A stretch of 64,000 nt of DNA from Viola odorata (lineage: Eukaryota; Streptophyta; Magnoliopsida; Malpighiales; Violaceae). The translations under genes were made by a program, and so were the position numbers. The DNA lies in assembly GCA_963691705.1 (NCBI GenBank), contig OY829544.1, positions 5,773,501-5,837,500 on the forward strand, given 5' to 3'. Positions 13,336 through 25,486 of this stretch are shown piece by piece. The notes below the pieces were generated by a model. The model had not been told where the DNA came from, made no database searches, and worked only from the letters and a program-made list of their open reading frames with translations. Each line of letters opens with the position of its first letter. Positions within the stretch are counted from its first letter, which is position 1.

Positions 13336-13589
13336 TCTTTTCTTTTCTTTTCTCTCTAGTAAAAAAAAAATTTACTATGCTAAGCCCAGCCCAAATCCCT
13401 AACGCAACCCACCCCAAATCAGAAAATTAAAAACCCTAAATCTCCAAATTAATTGGTCGCTGCCTCCGCTCAGCCTTTGCTCGTCACGCCTTCTCAACCT
13501 CTCAAATTAATCGGTATTTTGCAATGCTTTTCAATTTATGCAAAACTTTTGACCTCAACTGGTTGTATTAATATATTTTTTTTGCACAT

Positions 13590-15956
13590 ATGGACAAATA
13601 TTTGATTAAACCATCTACTCAAGCACCATCGATATCATCAAATGTTGGTCTAAATGAAAATAAAGAACGACTTGCGAAGAAGTCGAAGAGATTTTTAGAA
13701 GTTGATTTGAAAAATCTTCCTGCTGATTCAGGTATGCGACTACAAATTTTAGCATACCATCTTAATGATCGAGATCAAATTCGTAGAGCTTATATGTTGA
13801 AAGGTCTTTGTCAACCACGAGACATAGAGTTTCCTAAAATATTAATTGGAAATATTCAACGACGTTTTAATCCTAAATGGTATAATGAATTTGGTAATTG
13901 GTTAGAGTATAGTTCGTCCAAAGATGCAGTTTTTTGTTTATATTGTTATTTGATGGGTTCAGAGAATGGCGACCAAGGAGGGAGTGGTGTTTTTATTTCT
14001 ACTGGCTTTGACAATTGGAAAGACATGAAGGGACGATTACAGAAATATATTGGTGGTATTAATAGTAGTCATAATAATGCTTGGAGAAAATGTGAAGCAT
14101 TGATGCATCATAAGCAACATATTGAAGTGGCTCTTTCTCAACAATCTAGTCAAATAAAATAAGATTATCGGATTCAGTTGACTGCAGTAGTTGATTGTAT
14201 TCGGTTTCTACTTCGTCAGGGACTAGCTTTTCGTGGTCATGATGAGTCTGAAGATTCAATTAATAAAGGAAATTTTCTTGAGTTTTTACAGTTCCTTGCT
14301 AACCACAATGAGACCATTAGAAATATTTTGAGTCAAGCTCGTGGAAATCTTAAGTTGGTAACACCGAGTATCGAAAAAGAAATTATTAGAGTTGCATCTA
14401 GTGAGACTACTAATATTATTCTTGAGGATATTGGAGATGACGTTTTTGCTATTTTAATTGATGAATGTCGTGACATATCAATTAAAGAGCAAATGGGTGT
14501 TGTTTTGCGGTATGTGAATAAGAAGGGGCAAATTATTGAACGTTTTCTTAGTCTTGTTCATGTTACTGACACACGTGCTTGCTCTCTTAAGAAAGCCTTG
14601 GAGTTTTTATTTGCCAAACATAAATTGAGTTTGTCAAAGGTACGTGGGCAAGGTTATGATGGAGCGAGCAACATGCAAGGAGAATTCAATGGTCTTAAAC
14701 GTTTGATCTTGAAGGAGAATTCATGTGCATTTTATGTTCATTGTTTTGCACACCAACTTCAACTTGCACTTGTTATTGTTGCAAAAAAATAAGTTGCAAT
14801 TTCGTCTTTTTTTAATATGGTTGCTAATGTGTGCAATATGATTGGATCTTCATGCAAAAGGCAAGATGTCCTTCAAGAGAAGCAAAAAGATCATGTGGTC
14901 GAACGATTACAAAATGGTGAAATATGTAGTGGAAAAGGTTTGAATCAAGAGAGGAGCATTAAAAGAACAGGAGATACTCGATGGTGTACACTGCTCAGCT
15001 TAATTAGTTTATTCTCTTCAGTAATTGATGTGCTTGAAATGATAGAGAAAGATGACTTGAACGTAGATAAAAGAGGAGAAGCATGTGCATTATTGAATAC
15101 GGTACAATGTTTTGAATTTATATTTTGTTTGCATTTGATGAAGAATATATTAGGAATTACTAATGAATTCTCTCAAGCACTTCAAAGAAAAGATCAAGAC
15201 ATAATAAATGCTTTAGATTTACTCAAAGTATCCAAGTTGAGACTGCAGTCAATGAGGGATGAAGGTTGGATGTTATTACTTAATGAAGTATCTTCATTTT
15301 GTGGCAAACATAATATAAATCTTCCAACTATGAGTGATATGTTTGTTGGCCAAGGTAGATGAAGGTGGAAAGGTGAGCAAATTTCTAATCTATATCATTA
15401 TCAAGTTGATTTATTTTATCAAGTCATTGATATGCAACTTCATGAGCTCAATAATCGATTTGATGAGAGGAATAGTGAATTACTCCTTTGTGTGGCATGT
15501 TTAAATCCAAGAGATTCCTTTGTTGCTTTCAATAAGGAGAAATTGCTTCAATTGGTTCAATTTTATCCTAATGAATTTTCTACAATTGATGTTCTTGCTC
15601 TTGATAATCAACTTGAGAATTATATTTGGGATATGCGGTCGGATGTTGGATTTTCAAATTTGAAAGGGATTAATGATCTTTCCGAAAAGTTAGTTGAAAG
15701 AAGAAAGAATATTGTCTATCCATTGGTGTATTTACTCTTGGAGCTAGCTTTGATTTTACCGGTTGCAACTGCGACAGTGGAAAGAACTTTTTCTTATATG
15801 AGCATTGTGAAGACTCGACTGCGGAACAGTATGGGAGATGATATGTTAAATGATTGTTTGATTACTTATGTTGAAAAAGATATTTTTGATAGTGTAGAGA
15901 ATGAGAGAATCATACAAGGATATCAAAAAATGAAAACTCATCGAGAACAATTGTAA
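13590..15956 (+). pseudogene. hAT transposase (zinc finger MYM-type protein 1-like, TTF zinc finger/DUF4371/hATC), broken by three stops
   Basis: One frame of 789 codons runs through 13590-15956 with in-frame stops at 14160 (TAA), 14790 (TAA) and 15360 (TGA). Domains in order: a TTF-type zinc finger around VFCLYCYLMGSEN (residues 110-170); a DUF4371-type RNase H-like core with an acidic FAILIDECRDIS segment and GQGYDGASNMQGE; and a C-terminal hAT dimerisation region with LPVATATVERTFSYMS. The sequence is thinner than normal near residue 590, so a small deletion is likely. The start MDKYLIKPS resembles other plant members of this family. With three stops no full protein can be made. Confidence 0.92.
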
Positions 15957-16738
15957 AAACTACGTATATTGTATGAATTCTAATGTATAATTAATTTTTT
16001 TCTATATTGTCTTTTTATTTATCTTTTTGTTAAGTTTATTTGAATACTTGTTATTTAGTGACGGATATAAATACTCTTAAGCATTTTTTCAATTTTTCGT
16101 TCAGCCTCCTTGATTTCCCTTTAAAATACTCAAAAAAAAAATCGTGGTCGCTGCCCCCGAACCCCTAGCCCCCTTGAATAAAATTCCTAGATCCGCCACT
16201 GACCACATACAACATCTCTTCTCTCCGTCACTGATCTGTCCGCACTTTTATATCCTCACTCCGGCATCACTACCCCCCCTCTCGCAACCGTCGTCTTTCT
16301 CATTCACCGATCAAGATTCCGATCATCACAACCCCAGATCTGTTCTCCACCACCCATCATTTTCGTCCCTTCACTTTTATGTCCATTTATATGTTTATTT
16401 CTTTTTTTTATTGATTGACTATGGATGGAAAATAGGTAAATTTGAATTGAGTTTTGGTTGCTTGTAGGATTCCTTGACATAGGGTTCTTTTCGTTATTGC
16501 AATTGTTGTTGCAGTGTTGATTATTGAATTGAAAAGGTTCCAATACAATGGAATTGGAACTTAATATTTTGTTGTGTTTATTTGTTCATTTTGATTGAGA
16601 GTGATGTTGTGATTTTGGTTGAAGTCACTGTATAAAATATGGAAAGAAAATAGAGATGGTGCAGACAAGGTGTTTGTTGAAATGCGTAGCTGATTTATGT
16701 GTTCTTCTTTTTTTTCTTTGCTGAGTATTGTACACTTT

Positions 16739-16760
16739 GGTATTTCGGTACCGAAATACC
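16739..16760. repeat. 22-bp perfect palindrome centred on GGTACC
   Basis: A perfect 22-bp palindrome lies in the right-hand cluster of GGTATTTCGGTA motifs (16736-16885). The surrounding bases hold several further partial copies in both orientations. It is best read as part of the sub-terminal repeats of an older DNA transposon that surrounds the hAT element. Confidence 0.8.
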
Positions 16761-16904
16761 GTACCAAACTAATTTCGGTAATGCGGTACGGTACCAAAAT
16801 TTAGTTCAGTACGGTACAGTATTTAATTTTGGGCATTTGGTATACCGAAATATTTTGGACGGTATACCGAAATACCGTCTGATGGACAATCCTACATGAG
16901 GTTA

Positions 16905-17340
16905 TAGTTCAACTGGTCAGTAAATACGTCTTTAAGATGCAGGTCAAATTTTCGATCTTTAATATTGTAATAATATTTAATAATATAATAAATTAAAAAA
17001 ATATTTTAAAATATCATATATATGTGAAAAATATTTAACAAAATTATAAAATATAGAAAAAAAATTGTTTTCATTTATTGTTCATTACAACATGTTTCAA
17101 AATTGAGGGCGACTTTTAATCTTTCTGTTTTCAAAACAATTTTTTTGTAATACGAAAAAAATCACATTTGAAACTTTACTCATGCTTTTCTTTTTCATTT
17201 TTTTATCACTTCAAATGAAAGCACCTCTCTTTCTCTCTATCTCCATGCTTTGTAAAATTTGGTTTTTCGAGCTTAAAAACAAGGGGCGCAAAATATAAAC
17301 CAAATTTGGTTGCTGAGAAACTAGATCTGATCTTAATTAG
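16905..17340. other. Non-coding stretch with a weak tRNA-like motif
   Basis: At 16905-16965 the pattern TATAGTTCAACTGGTCAG ... GGTCAAATTTTCGATC recalls degenerate A and B boxes, followed by an AT-rich tail. It may be a decayed SINE. The rest of the stretch is AT-rich and holds nothing I can name. Confidence 0.3.
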
Positions 17341-17880
17341 TGATAATCTAGAATCAGGGATGAGGATGATTTTGTAATCTGGCCAGCTGATGAAGATGAT
17401 CTCCTTGCGCCTACGCCACCTGCAAAGCTCTATAGGGGGTCTTCGGCGCAACCACTCCGACGATCAAGTCAGCATCCATTGAGGGATAAGTAGTAAAGGT
17501 AACTATCGGGTAAAGTATATGGTACCGCTAAGGTTTTCTTGGGTGAGTAGTGGTGGGGGTAGTCTTTCTGTATGCGTGTATACGTACTCCTAAATAGGGG
17601 GTGAGAGGGGTATTTATATCCTTGTCCCTATGGGTGAGTCATTATTGACACGTGTCATCCGGACATAAAGGATGCAGGTCACGTGTCTCTGGGAAACAAT
17701 CGTTATCGATACTTATTCTTTTTACCGACAGTTTACCCGATATATCATATAAACAATTCATGTTACCTGGTGGAGCTGGTATCCTTGTGAGCCATGGTTA
17801 CCGGTCATGGACATATAACGGGATCAAGATATACCGGGACCCCCCTCAATGAAAAGTCGAGATTGCCCTTCGAGTATTTA
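17335..17880. repeat. Dispersed repeat, copy 1 of a diverged direct pair
   Basis: This copy shares ordered blocks with 18265-18690: AGTGATAATC, then GATTTTGTAATCTGGC, then ACCTGCAAAGC, then TCCGACGATCAAGT, then a TATTTATA(TC/GC)CTTG block and GACACGT. The blocks keep their order and direction, but the sequences between them differ strongly. They may be two decayed LTRs or two insertions of one family. No coding region is associated with either. Confidence 0.55.
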
Positions 17881-18264
17881 TTTGTATTGTTAGTTAGAAA
17901 TAATTTTATAATCCAAAAATAGATCAGGTCTATGGCGGTAATGATGGTTCTTTGGGTATATCTTAGAATAAACTAGATTTGGTTGCTGTGAAAGCAAATA
18001 TGTGTAAAGTTATGGTCACGGCGGCGGTCACAACGCAAGGGTCGAGGTGACACAGATGATGGAGGACACCTTGATGGTGAGACGAAAGGGAAACAAAAAC
18101 AAACAAGAAGATAGTGGTGGCTTAAGTAGCTCCTACGCCGTGTAACGGCAATAACAAAAAAGGAGTGGTCAGAATTATTGAGCTGTAACTAGGTGAAGTG
18201 GTGGGAGAAAGGTCCGGTGATGTTGGTGGCTTGAGCCCTCACTCAAGCCTTTTGGGTTAATTAT

Positions 18265-18690
18265 TGTTTTGTAGTGATAATCCTTGACCCGGGGTGAGGT
18301 CGATTTTGAAATCTGGCATGCTGAGCTGGATTGTCTCGTCGTTCCTAAGTCACTTGCAAAGCGCCAGAGTAGAAATTCCGACGATTAAGTTAGTGTAGTT
18401 CGTGGTGAAAATGTATGATAAAGGGAATCTATCGGGTTGGGTGGTTGGTTTGGCAGAGTTTTCGTATGTGTCTATACTTGTCCCTTAGACTGGAAAAATG
18501 GGGGGTATTTATAGCCTTGCCCCCTAAGTCACCCTGGACACGTATCGCGCTGAGTTTGATTGGTCATTACCGATACCTAGATTCTTTTACACGTTATATG
18601 GGTACTGTACTTACGTGGTAGAGATTCTCCCGTTTGATACGATCATGTATCGAGAGTACAATCTTCCGGAACACCCCGTTGATGATAAAA
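18265..18690. repeat. Dispersed repeat, copy 2 of a diverged direct pair
   Basis: This is the partner of 17335-17880, with the same order of shared blocks. About 385 bp separate the copies. That intervening segment has no gag-pol remains that I can see. Confidence 0.55.
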
Positions 18691-18699
18691 AGAGAAAAA

Positions 18700-20100
18700 T
18701 ACCTTTGAGATATCCTTTTATATTATCATGCAAGAGGTGGAAGCAAAATTAAAACTAAAATATATAAACCACAAAAAGTGCTTCTGAAAAACGCTACAAA
18801 TTGTTTTTCTTCCTTCACAGAAATTGTGCAGCTGAACATGTTTTCCGTTTTTTTTTTAAAAAAGAAAACAAGAAAACAACAAACGACAATGATGCGGGGT
18901 ACCAATATCTTACCTATATTTCTTGTCTTCGAGTGTAAAAAAAACTTTTTATCACTTTTAATTCAAGCTTCCAATGCGAGTGAAAAGATTAGCCACCTTT
19001 TAGGACACATCATCCTCAAATAGCGGCGGAGCCTTTAAGGGCAATGGGATGCTAAATTTTTAGTTGTATTCTCTAAAGTTTTGTTTTTTTATATTAGTCC
19101 TTCATATTAGCCCCCTTAAAATTTTAGATTATATTATATCAGTCTTTAAAATTTTATTCTTTTTGTTTTAATCATTCATATTTGAATTCGTAAAATTTTA
19201 AATTCTTTCATAATAGTTCTTAAATTTTAATTATTTTTACTTTTATCTTTCATATTTACTTCCTAAAATTTTGAATTCTCCCATAATAGTCCTAAAAGTT
19301 CTATTATTTTTATTTTAACCATTCATATTTGCATCCTAAAATTACTAATCCTCCTAATTTTTTTTGAATTATTTCATAATAGTTTTTAAACTTCTATTCT
19401 TTTTACTTTAATAATTCACATTTGCTCTACTAAAGAATTTTTTTTAACCCCTTAATAAAATTCCAAGCTCTGCCACTTTTCTCCAATAATATTAGTCTAG
19501 AAAAGGGAAAAAAATGAAATTCATAACATGAAAAGGATAAATGTGCCTGAAACTCCGAGCCCAAACTCCCCAACTCTCATAAGACTACAAGTCTAGAACG
19601 ATAAAAACAGGGCCAGTGCACTTCTAAAATAAAAAGTGCCAGGCCCACATTGCAGGCCCACAATTCATCAAAAACAGGAAGGGACCTATAATCAAATGTG
19701 TTAAGTTGGTAACTTTTCAAATTTAATTATTTACCAAAAAATAAATAAATTCAAAGATAACTCAGGCACATAATTAAATAAATAAATTTAATTACGGGAC
19801 AGGTGTATTTCTGAAATGAGGTTTTTCTGTTTTATAAAGTCTCATTTCAAGTTAGAATCTGCTAATTTACATTCTTATTTGAAAAAAAAGAAGTAACATA
19901 GTAATTCATAACGAAAATAATCAAAGATGTTATTGGCTTGGGATCCAAAAGCAATATCATGATTCTACAAGTTAGTTCAACATGGCAGGATCAGATTGCT
20001 TCTATAACTCTTTGCTAATATTACAATAAGTTCCACAGAGTTAAAACTCCAGATTGAAATGTTACACAACAGTATCCTACACACAGGGATGAAAGATCAG
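18700..20100. other. AT-rich intergenic region
   Basis: No gene is seen. Between about 19080 and 19460 a phrase of the form TCATATTTGCNTCCTAAAATT ... TAATAGTCCTTAAA recurs several times at roughly 60-70 bp spacing, a decayed low-complexity repeat. The right part is the 3' flank of the leftward DUF547 gene. Confidence 0.45.
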
Positions 20101-20234
20101 ATGTACAATAAACGAAAATCACAAATATCCATTGTTGGAGGTACCCGCTCTACGATTCGAAGCAATGCTCAATAGGGTCAATGATTAGGGCATAAAAAAT
20201 CCTCTCCACTTCTGTCAGGCATTTACCAAGAAAC

Positions 20235-23200
20235 TCATAGCCACCATGGCTTCTCTGTCAATTCCTTTGCGAACAAGTACCGGAACCTTGAACTGTAAGG
20301 CAACCACTCCACTATCTGAGATACCTTCTTTCTCGATTTCCGATTGATGCATTTCTGGATCGAGTCGTGAAGCTTCTTATCAACATTTTCAATGACCCAC
20401 CTGAGCAGATCATCTGAGCTAATAGAGGCTTCCTTCGCAAACCGTTCGAGCAACTTGGGTAGGAACACTTTCCTTGATTTCTTCACAGCCACGTTTGCTT
20501 GAAGAAAGTCTCTTTTTGCAGCTTCTAGTTCCTCTTGAACATTTGTTGCTGTGTAGACTTTTAGCTGTTAACATGGAATAGACAAAGACCTTAATCTGCT
20601 ACAACAATGGATCATACATAGATTGGCTAAATTGAAAAGGCATGCTCATGGTTTACGGCATCTAGAAATTCAACTATTCAAATGCTAAAAGGGAAATAGA
20701 TGAACTGCTGTGGGTAGAGTTACTAACTAGATGGGAAAACAAAGAACGATGGTTCTTATGAGTACATGATATACAAACTGCAGCTTTGTTTAAGGAAAGA
20801 GTTGGAAGCGGGTAATTACCACAGGATCCGAAAAAGCTCCAGTACAAAGGGCAAAGCAGACCAAGGGCTGCGGGTTTGCAAGACCAAACTTGGAACTAAT
20901 AAGTTGCCTTTCTTCACTGGATTTTTTCCTCAACGCAGTCGAAAGAATGGTCTCAAGCCACTGTCATTTGCACAAAAACAGACAAAGGAACTCTAAGAAA
21001 TTAATATAAAGTTTTTTTTCTTCTTTCATTTGCATTGTTATAGAATCCAGAAATTTAGGCTTCAGAAGGCAAGACACAGTAGAAGTAGTACTGCAAATGT
21101 ACTCGTAAGAGGAATCGAGTAAAAATGCGACGCAATGATCCAAATATGATAGCCTATATTAGCAAGGTGCACTAGATCATTGTTGTCTGTTCTTCTGTCA
21201 TCATTAGGAAATAGGACAGCTAACAAAATGCAGGTCAGGGAACCAAACAATTGATCATGTCTACTGGCTAATACCAAAAGAAGAGCTTATGGAATTAACT
21301 CTACTGCATGATTGACAATTATAAGACCATGTTTGGCTTCTCCTAAAAATTCTAGGCACTTGAGGAGAGTAAAGGTGCATACCCTTCCAATTCTGGGTGT
21401 ACGGAAGCAAAATATTGACTGTTCTATGGAATTTGCACTTATAATATGGCCACCAATATTGTAAGAAGCCTGCACTGAACAGAAAAGCCAATCATTTTTT
21501 GTTCATTAGGACCTCTATTTGAGGTGTAGGCGAAAATAAGTATTGATTACCAATTTATTATTATCCTATACACATTTCTATTAGAAAGGAAGTGCACTAC
21601 CTTGTGAAACAAAGCTAACCTCCTCAGCGAGCTGTGAGGGATTCCATATGCTAAATACGCCTGGAGGGAAGATATGCAAACATCTTATCTACAGTTTTGA
21701 ATCCGTAACATAAATAAAATGACAAAAATCCATGTGAATCTTTACATGCATAACAAGGGCATTGTACACATTGATCCAAAATGAAATTTGGGCATTCTTT
21801 TCCATCAGACTCACTGTCACCTTTTCCAGTTGCTCCACTAAAATTCTGACATTGAAGAAAAAAGACGCAAAGATTCAGTAAGGCTGCGTGCCAAAACAAG
21901 GTAAAAGATAACACACAACAATTCATCAAACAGAAAAGCCTATACAGAATTAGTTAGGCACTAGAAAGTAGAAACTAACCTATAGTTGCTAATTGCATAA
22001 GCTGCATGAGAGAAGTGCCGTTTATCAGTTGATATCCAAGATATTTCAACCATGGATTTGCAAGACCAACTCCGGTCCTGTCCGATACCACGTCCAGGGA
22101 GTACAACATTAGTGGATGATCTTGATAATAAGGGTGACCGGCTTTCCTCAGGAGTTACAGATGTTGAGCTACGAAGCCAGCAGTATACTGCAGCCATACA
22201 CCTGACCATCTCCTCAGATAACTTGCTCGGGCACTGATACAGATGATCTTTCAACGTTCGTATCACAGAAGTTTTTTCCATGGCATTAGCCTGAGGAAAC
22301 AGAGAGATGAGAGGGTTAAAATTTACACCTCCAGCAACCACCTGTTAGTATTCCTGTTCTGTAACATGATGCACAAAAGATGATCCAGTTGATATCTTTT
22401 TTTCCTTATTATATGTTTCTAGTGAATGTTATTGAAAGTCAGCCCTTGCACAAAGAAAATAGCAGGAAATCCTTAATTTATTCTTATTCGGAATTTCGGT
22501 TTTTCAAATCGTGTCACGATGATTGTTGTAAAAATATGATATTACAAAAGTTTCACTTTTTTGTCCTAAAGTCTTACCTTAAATTCAAATGGTTATTTTG
22601 AATTTGAATGAGTCAAATTCAGTTTATAACCTATCTTTAAATATGTAAAACCGAAAATCTTATCCCTTCAAATAGAAGATATAACTCCAACAGAAATATA
22701 TTTAAAACCACTTTATATCTCAAAACCTATAAATATGTGTAGTCATTTTCCAAAAGAGATACCTTAATAGACAAAAAATGTGATCATTCTACTTCTGGGT
22801 TACTATCAATTTGTTCTTGTTGTTTTGGTGCCTAATTACGAGTTAGAAGAGATAGTTATAACTTGAGGTAAATAATTTTTTTTAGGATAACGTTTCATCG
22901 CGTCTCGATCTTTCACTTTCTTTGTGTAGATTTTTTCAACAATTCATAGTTCTAGACTTGGATATTTAACAAGCATCTAAGTTTCAATCAACTAAAATTT
23001 TTGAACAGAAGAATCAAAACCATTCCTTGACAAGATCAAATGACCCGTTTAAGATAAGTCTTAGATGAAAGGAAATGAAGAGTAACTATAGCTCACCTTA
23101 GCCCGGTCAGAAAAGCTCTTTTCGACATGAAGGTCAGTTTTGCTACTGAACAATGGGGCACCAATTGCCTTGCATGTCGCTTTCGCTGAATCGGTGATAG

Positions 23201-25486
23201 AAACCAAAGTGTGCAAAGGCAGCAAAGGGAGTTTTTTTGAGGAACAGAAAGTGCTTGAAATGATACTTGGGTGCTTCCTAGATGAATACTTTGCATGAGC
23301 AGGAGAAGCTATGCCTGAGTTATTCTCAGAAGGCACCCTACTGACACACTGTTCAAAAATATTCCTGTAAAGAGAGAGCACATGCTGCTCGCGGTTCGCA
23401 ACCTCCTCTTCCAGTAACTCTATCTCTGAAATCAACTCCTTTGTCTGACATGAACCAAGAAATCGCATGTTACCATAAAGTGACTATGGCAGAATACAAA
23501 AAATTAATTGAGGGAAATGAGATGTGAAATGATTAAGATCCATGAGTAGGCCTCGCCTATGCCACAAAATCTAGAGTATTAGGAATCCAGGGTCTCTAAA
23601 AAGGTCAAATGCAGTGGCAGAAAACTAACTTCCTGTGAGCATTGGAGGGATACAAGTTGGGTTCTTTATAGCAAATTGTAAAAATACCAACTGATATAGA
23701 GAACTATCTTCTGTTGCTAATTGTGCAGTAAAGTAAACATTTAAAGATCTATTTATAGTTTCTCAGGGTTCAATTTAGCTAATTAATTGATCACTAAGCA
23801 AAGGTAAAGCTACCTGACTAGCAAAATGTCTATGTCCAGGAGACAATGTGCTTGAAGCTCTGCCCATTGCTCTCTCAAGCACCATCCGCATGGATTTCTC
23901 CTGCTGCAACCGTGATTGCAGCTGCTCGATCTGAAATTCAGTAGGATAAAACATACTTCAACCTTACTGCTGATATGAACGGAATAGAGACCAAAATCTA
24001 AATCTCACATCTTTTTCCAAGGAGGCTCGGTGGTTTGATGAAGCATTTTTGTTGATACAAGTAGGCTGGAAATGGAGAGGACTCGGCGCCCTATGACCCC
24101 TTGCTGGGAAAGGCCACATCTGTTAAATTAATAGGGAAGAACCGACGGTAAGATTATTCTTTAGTTTTTTATCATCAAATGTTTTAACATTTCAACAGTT
24201 TGCTAGTAAGAAGGATAACAACACCAGAATTATAGAAACTAGTAGTCTCACTTGCGTTTCATTCTGGTCCTTCTTTGGGTAATTCAAAACTCCATCCCTT
24301 GAAATCCCCAACTGCTTTTCTGATGCGCTGAAATAAAATACTAGAGAGTAGTAAGTATCCAACAGCTGCAGTGATCTGCTTGGAAACTTAAAATCACAAC
24401 TACTCATATGCCCATATTCTTAATTGTCATTTTTTTTGGTAAAGAACATAATATGTTTTGCATTTGCTGCATTGAACATTTTACACCAAAGAGATCTGTT
24501 GCTATATAATTTATCGAATCATATTGATATACCTATATCCCTAAAATCACCAGTGAAGAAAGTTCCATGCAAATTTGAAACTGAAAAGAAAACTTGAGCA
24601 GATAAAAATTCACACAAGGTGAGTGTACCGCAGAATCACTCGATCCAAATTGAAGGATCTTTCCAGCCAAGAGAGTTATTGGAAATTTTTCTTCAACTAA
24701 TCCTATCACAGTTAAGATTAATTTGTTAGTCAAATACCTTTAGCCTATCACACTAATACCCTCTAGCCCTTGCCACAAATCTTGCAATAATCTTTCAATT
24801 GAACTCAATTACATCTAGTCTAACCACACGAGGTCAATCCTACGAGTTCTTCTGCACAGTTTTTCAATCCATCATATCCCAAAATTTTAGTTCTCAAGTA
24901 ACAAGCAGTAACATCAGGCTTCCACGTTCATACCAGATAAAAGCATTTACAAAACACTCTTTTCCTTTGAAATACTTTATCATATCCAATTAAAAAATAA
25001 GGAACAATGCTGGCAGAGCCATCCCCTTTGAGACCATCGATGCTCGAGTGGGATTAACCTTATGACTGGAAGGGGAAGGGAGGGTTCTAGGGGAGACAAC
25101 AAAAATATGAAACAAGATCGACTAATCAACTCATAAACCAAGAAAACAATGTCTCTGCCACAAGTTACATGATAGTATAGAAAATTAGTGCAAGCAAATG
25201 AGGCCATTAATCCACAAAACAACAACAAACCCAACAGCACAGCAACTATATCCTTCAACGTGCTCTGATTTTTATTTTAATCAGTCTACGCTTACCAACT
25301 GCACAACTCAACATTTCACAAAACCATTAAAAAAGCAACAACTAACAAGAGCAACAGCAAAGGAAGCAATCTTTACCTCTTAGAGCGCCTGTGTTGGGCA
25401 TCATTTCTTGAAAGCTGCCAAGAACTTCCTGTGTCTCTCTTCTTACCTGAATTTGCATCCTCATTATCTACATTGAACCTATCCAT
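20235..25486 (-). CDS. DUF547 protein with MIP1-type leucine zipper, complete
   Basis: The coding exons in transcript order are 25486-25377, 24327-24252, 24119-24009, 23930-23814, 23444-23097, 22290-21980, 21845-21746, 21660-21601, 21469-21383, 20960-20820 and 20564-20235. All use GT-AG and phases agree, giving 596 residues ending EKPWWL. Residues about 100-175 form the leucine-zipper region (Lzipper-MIP1 type) with LQSRLQQEKSMRMVLERAM and ELISEIELLEEEVANRE. Residues about 357-490 are the DUF547 domain, with FWINVYNALVMH, AYLAYGIP, HIISANSIEQSIF and PQPLVCFALCTGAFSDP. Proteins of this architecture are described as MIP1-like MADS-interacting ternary-complex factors; their biochemical activity is unknown. 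The start ATG is the first in the exon, and further upstream non-coding exons are possible. There is no sign of decay. Confidence 0.9.

Larger units (their letters stand above)
13156..16201 (+). mobile_element. hAT-superfamily DNA transposon with TIRs and 8-bp target duplication
   Basis: The left end (13156) begins CAGTGGCGGATCCAG and the right end (16201) finishes GATCCGCCACTG, giving terminal inverted repeats of at least 12 bp. The flanks are ACCACACA (13148-13155) and ACCACATA (16202-16209): an 8-bp target duplication with one mismatch, as expected for hAT. The element is 3,046 bp and carries one transposase reading frame (13590-15956) broken by stops. It is a formerly autonomous, now dead copy that could still be moved in trans. 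Confidence 0.92.

Noticed and set aside
16905..16965. Functional tRNA gene
   Set aside because: The A and B box similarity is weak and no cloverleaf stems can be drawn.
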